A program made the translations under genes and the position numbers. This document shows, in pieces, positions 60,356 through 62,383 of a stretch of DNA of 62,383 bases (position 1 is its first letter; each line of letters begins with the position of its first letter). Source of the DNA: Actinophytocola sp. (GTDB lineage Bacteria; Actinomycetota; Actinomycetes; Mycobacteriales; Pseudonocardiaceae); NCBI RefSeq assembly GCF_009379765.1, contig NZ_WHTD01000030.1, positions 1 to 62,383 on the forward strand, given 5' to 3'. Under the pieces are notes generated by a model. It worked only from the letters and a program-made list of their open reading frames with translations, had not been told where the DNA came from and did not search any database.

Positions 60356-60864
60356 CACGACAACCTCACCAGAAGTCGGGCGCTCCGTGCCGAGGAGCGC
60401 TGCCACGCCGGACGCAACACGCCGTCCACGCCGAACGAGCGGCCCGCCGCGGTGACGAACAGTGCGAGGTGCACCAGGATCATCAGGTAGTAGGACCAGT
60501 GCCACTCGTTCGGCGCGTTCAGCGCGGACAGCGTGATCACCACCGACTGCGCGACCCCGATCACCGCCCAGAGCCGGGTGGCCAACCCCACCAGCAGGAA
60601 GGCACCCAGCCCCGCCTCGACGAGCACCGTCAGCCAGGCGAACACCGTGAAGTTCGGCAGCACCACATGCTCCACGAGCCACGCCCAGGGCCCGAACACC
60701 GGCCGGTCGACCGCGAACTCGGTGAAATGCCGCAGCGGGCCGTAGTTCGGCGGGCCTTTCCACGCGACGTTCTGCATCCACAGCAGCGCGACCCCGATCC
60801 GCACGACCGGGACCGCCGCCGCGGTCAGCCGCGTAGTGCCGTAGGCCTGCGAGGTAGCAGCCAT
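60355..60864 (-). CDS. DoxX-like membrane protein
   Basis: ATG 60864 gives 169 residues. Four helices are seen: LTAAAVPVVRIGVALLWMQN, VLPNFTVFAWLTVLVEAGLG, LLVGLATRLWAVIGVAQSVV and WHWSYYLMILVHLALFVTAA. The pattern RIGVALLWMQNVAWKGPP and a glutamate in the second helix (VEAGLGAF) match DoxX/DoxD-type proteins, some of which are quinone-linked. First gene of the minus-strand operon that continues to the radical SAM fragment. A role in electron transfer for the flavoprotein is conceivable but not shown. Confidence 0.7.
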   Translation of the reverse strand: MAATSQAYGTTRLTAAAVPVVRIGVALLWMQNVAWKGPPNYGPLRHFTEFAVDRPVFGPWAWLVEHVVLPNFTVFAWLTVLVEAGLGAFLLVGLATRLWAVIGVAQSVVITLSALNAPNEWHWSYYLMILVHLALFVTAAGRSFGVDGVLRPAWQRSSARSARLLVRLS

Positions 60865-61020
60865 TGCCGACACATCCTTTCCAGGGGTGCTCCCAGGCAA
60901 GTGCATTGATCATGGACGCGCAACGCGTCGACGCATTACCGACTCCTTACGCTCGCCGGACGGCAGCGGCGGGTCCGCCGGTGCCGTCCCGGGTGCCGGA
61001 ACATGCGGGACGATGGGGGT

Positions 61021-61959
61021 GTGCGGGTTCTGGACTGGTGGGCCGGCCTCAGCGCGCGCCGGCGCGGGTTGGTCGTGTTCCTGGCGGCGGTGGTCGCTGC
61101 CGGCGCGGTCGCGGTGAGCCTGCAGGCGATGCGGCGGGCCTCCGACGCCAACACTGCGACCGGTGCCCCCGCGCAGGACCGAGCCGGACCGGTGCTGCTC
61201 GTGCCCGGCTATGGCGGCTCTCGGGACTCACTGTCCACTTTGGCTGATCGGATCCGGCGGTCCGGACGCGTGGCGGAGGTGCTGACACTGCCCGGCGACG
61301 GCACCGGTGACCTGCGGGCCCAGACGCGGGTGCTGGACCGGGCGGCCGCCGACGCGGTGGCGGCGGGAGCGCCGTCGGTGGACGTGATCGGCTACTCGGC
61401 GGGTGGGGTCGTGGCGCGCCTGTGGGTCACCGGTGACGGTGCCGCAGTGGCCCGCCGGGTGATCACGCTGGGCGCGCCGCTGCACGGGTCGCGGGTCGCC
61501 ACCGCCGGCGGTGCCGTGGCCCCGGGTGCGTGCCCGGTGGCTTGCCAGCAGCTCAGCCCCGGCAGCGCACTGCTGACCGAACTCGACGGGCAGCCGGTGA
61601 CGCTGCCGTGGCTGTCGGTCTGGACCGAGAACGACCGGACGGTGATCCCACCCGACTCCGCGCGTCTGGCCGATGCGGTCAACATGCCCACTGCAGCACG
61701 ACAGATGAACTCGTACGCTGCGGTGACCGATGGATCGAAGACGTCCTGGGCGCGGCGTACGCAGGTGCCCGAGCGGTATAGATACCCCACGAACCGACAA
61801 CATCCGACCTTGCCGTCCCACGGGAAGTCGCCCACCGCATCACCACAACGCCGAACCAGCGTGCCCATGGATATGTCGACTTGGAGATGGTTGTGGCTGC
61901 GCTGCTATTTTCGCGCGGTTGAGCAACGTCGTCGCGTTCTGCGTCGGGATCGAAGGTAA
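61021..61959 (+). CDS. Membrane-anchored alpha/beta hydrolase (lipase-type), altered C-terminus
   Basis: GTG 61021 (an in-frame ATG lies at 61003) gives about 312 residues. A membrane anchor or uncleaved signal (RRGLVVFLAAVVAAGAVAVS) precedes a lipase core: GPVLLVPGYGGSRDSLSTLA (oxyanion region), VIGYSAGGVVARLWV (nucleophile Ser), LGAPLHGSRVATAGG and WLSVWTENDRTVIPP (acid region). After about residue 225 the sequence (WARRTQVPERYRYPTN) is unlike lipases and the final histidine segment is not seen, so the tail probably arose by a frameshift or recombination near 61685. It may be inactive. Confidence 0.65.
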   Translation: MRVLDWWAGLSARRRGLVVFLAAVVAAGAVAVSLQAMRRASDANTATGAPAQDRAGPVLLVPGYGGSRDSLSTLADRIRRSGRVAEVLTLPGDGTGDLRAQTRVLDRAAADAVAAGAPSVDVIGYSAGGVVARLWVTGDGAAVARRVITLGAPLHGSRVATAGGAVAPGACPVACQQLSPGSALLTELDGQPVTLPWLSVWTENDRTVIPPDSARLADAVNMPTAARQMNSYAAVTDGSKTSWARRTQVPERYRYPTNRQHPTLPSHGKSPTASPQRRTSVPMDMSTWRWLWLRCYFRAVEQRRRVLRRDRR

Positions 61960-62276
61960 ACGTGAAGGGTGTTGTGCCCTGCGGTGTGGTCGGCGGGAGA
62001 CAGCGATGGGTGGGATGAAGCCGAGTGCGGCATCGCCTCGGCTGACGCTGTCTTCCGCAGGAGGTTGCTGTGACGCGCGCGGCTTCCTTCGCTCCGGTCA
62101 GGCCGGTCTACAGTCCGGGCTCGGCGTAGGGGACCAAGCGCCGGCTCTGGCGGCGGTGATTAGTGCAGCGGTGATTAGTGCAGCGGTGATTAGTGCGGTC
62201 GCGATCGGCACCGAGTGCTGCGCTTCGGTGCCGGCGGGGTAACCCCCAATGCCGCTAACTTAGGTGCTGTGGGGTT
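61960..62276. other. Intergenic region with three 15-bp tandem repeats
   Basis: Three copies of GCGGTGATTAGTGCA (last base G in the third) lie at 62153-62197. No supported gene overlaps them; a plus frame reads AAVISAAVISAAVISA. The stretch after 62240 (AACCCCCAATGCCGCTAAC) precedes the IS4-type gene and probably contains the IS end. Confidence 0.55.
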
Positions 62277-62383
62277 ATGATCTTGGTTGTGGCGAGAGTG
62301 GGACAGCAGGTCAAGGTGGGTACGCAGGTTCGGTTGCCGGATCTGGTCGGGGTCGGGGTGCTGACTGCGGCGTTCCCGCCGGA
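62277..62383 (+). mobile_element. IS4-type transposase, N-terminal end (cut by window edge)
   Basis: ATG 62277, or GTG 62289, opens a frame to the window end encoding VARVGQQVKVGTQVRLPDLV and GVGVLTAAFPP. This resembles the first 35 residues of actinobacterial IS4-family transposases, which start with a similar VGQ...RLPDLVSLGVLA segment. The DDE domain lies beyond the window. Confidence 0.6.

Overview
The window is high-GC DNA with frequent GTG starts, short or overlapping gene junctions and actinobacterial gene families (LigA, F420-dependent Ddn-type reductase, DUF5937/ArsR regulators, PhoX, OpuC-type ABC transporter). It fits an actinomycete, most likely Pseudonocardiales. The family placement is an inference from gene content only. 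Both ends lie inside insertion sequences (ISAzo13-type at the left, IS4-type at the right), and the window is full of IS, recombinase and phage debris and frameshifted genes. It reads as an accessory region.

Layout. (a) 1-1.75 kb: IS debris and a DUF5937 regulator cut by an IS110-type fragment. (b) 2.05-13.58 kb: one tight seven-gene operon encoding a GrpE-like factor, a lid-less Hsp70, a large FN3 protein, a zinc-ribbon GTPase, a GTPase-associated protein (GAP1 type), a membrane GTPase with zinc ribbons and a TIR protein with several membrane helices. It looks like a predicted NTP-regulated immune or conflict system with a TIR effector. (c) 13.6-24.2 kb: decayed oxidoreductases, recombinase and LuxR remnants, and an intact glycine betaine/proline-type ABC transporter (15.2-18.6 kb). 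A 1.49-kb segment between perfect 26-bp inverted repeats carries an alpha/beta hydrolase without its nucleophile serine. (d) 24.3-29.5 kb: PhoX phosphatase, a divergent XRE regulator/methionine aminopeptidase pair around a palindromic operator, enoyl-CoA hydratase and a frameshifted acyl-CoA dehydrogenase. (e) 29.6-37.35 kb: an operon for trans-4-hydroxy-L-proline (or related imino acid) breakdown: three-part flavin/2Fe-2S dehydrogenase, DHDPS-family deaminase, proline racemase-family epimerase, ornithine cyclodeaminase-family reductase, GntR regulator and Xaa-Pro-type amidohydrolase. (f) 37.4-44.7 kb: Hsp70, VOC and P450 remnants, a ClpN-HTH protein with two perfect operator palindromes, a secreted double SnoaL-like protein, a transposase remnant and LigA. 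(g) 44.7-49.2 kb: a 1,510-residue TIR-STAND protein, probably a second defence gene, followed by terminase debris from a dead prophage. (h) 49.4-57 kb: small membrane and reductase genes and an IS701 element whose transposase reading frame is fused to a tyrosine recombinase domain. (i) 57.1-62.4 kb: a secreted small protein, a frameshift-rich minus-strand operon (DoxX-like, membrane protein, acyl-CoA dehydrogenase-like flavoprotein, ABC binding protein, truncated radical SAM), a lipase and the right-hand IS.

The two TIR systems with phage remnants nearby suggest a defence-rich island. In the large operon I infer that the Hsp70/GrpE pair and FN3 protein hold or remodel a signalling complex, the two GTPases and GAP1 form the switch, and the TIR protein is the membrane-linked effector. 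No function here was tested; all calls come from reading the sequence.
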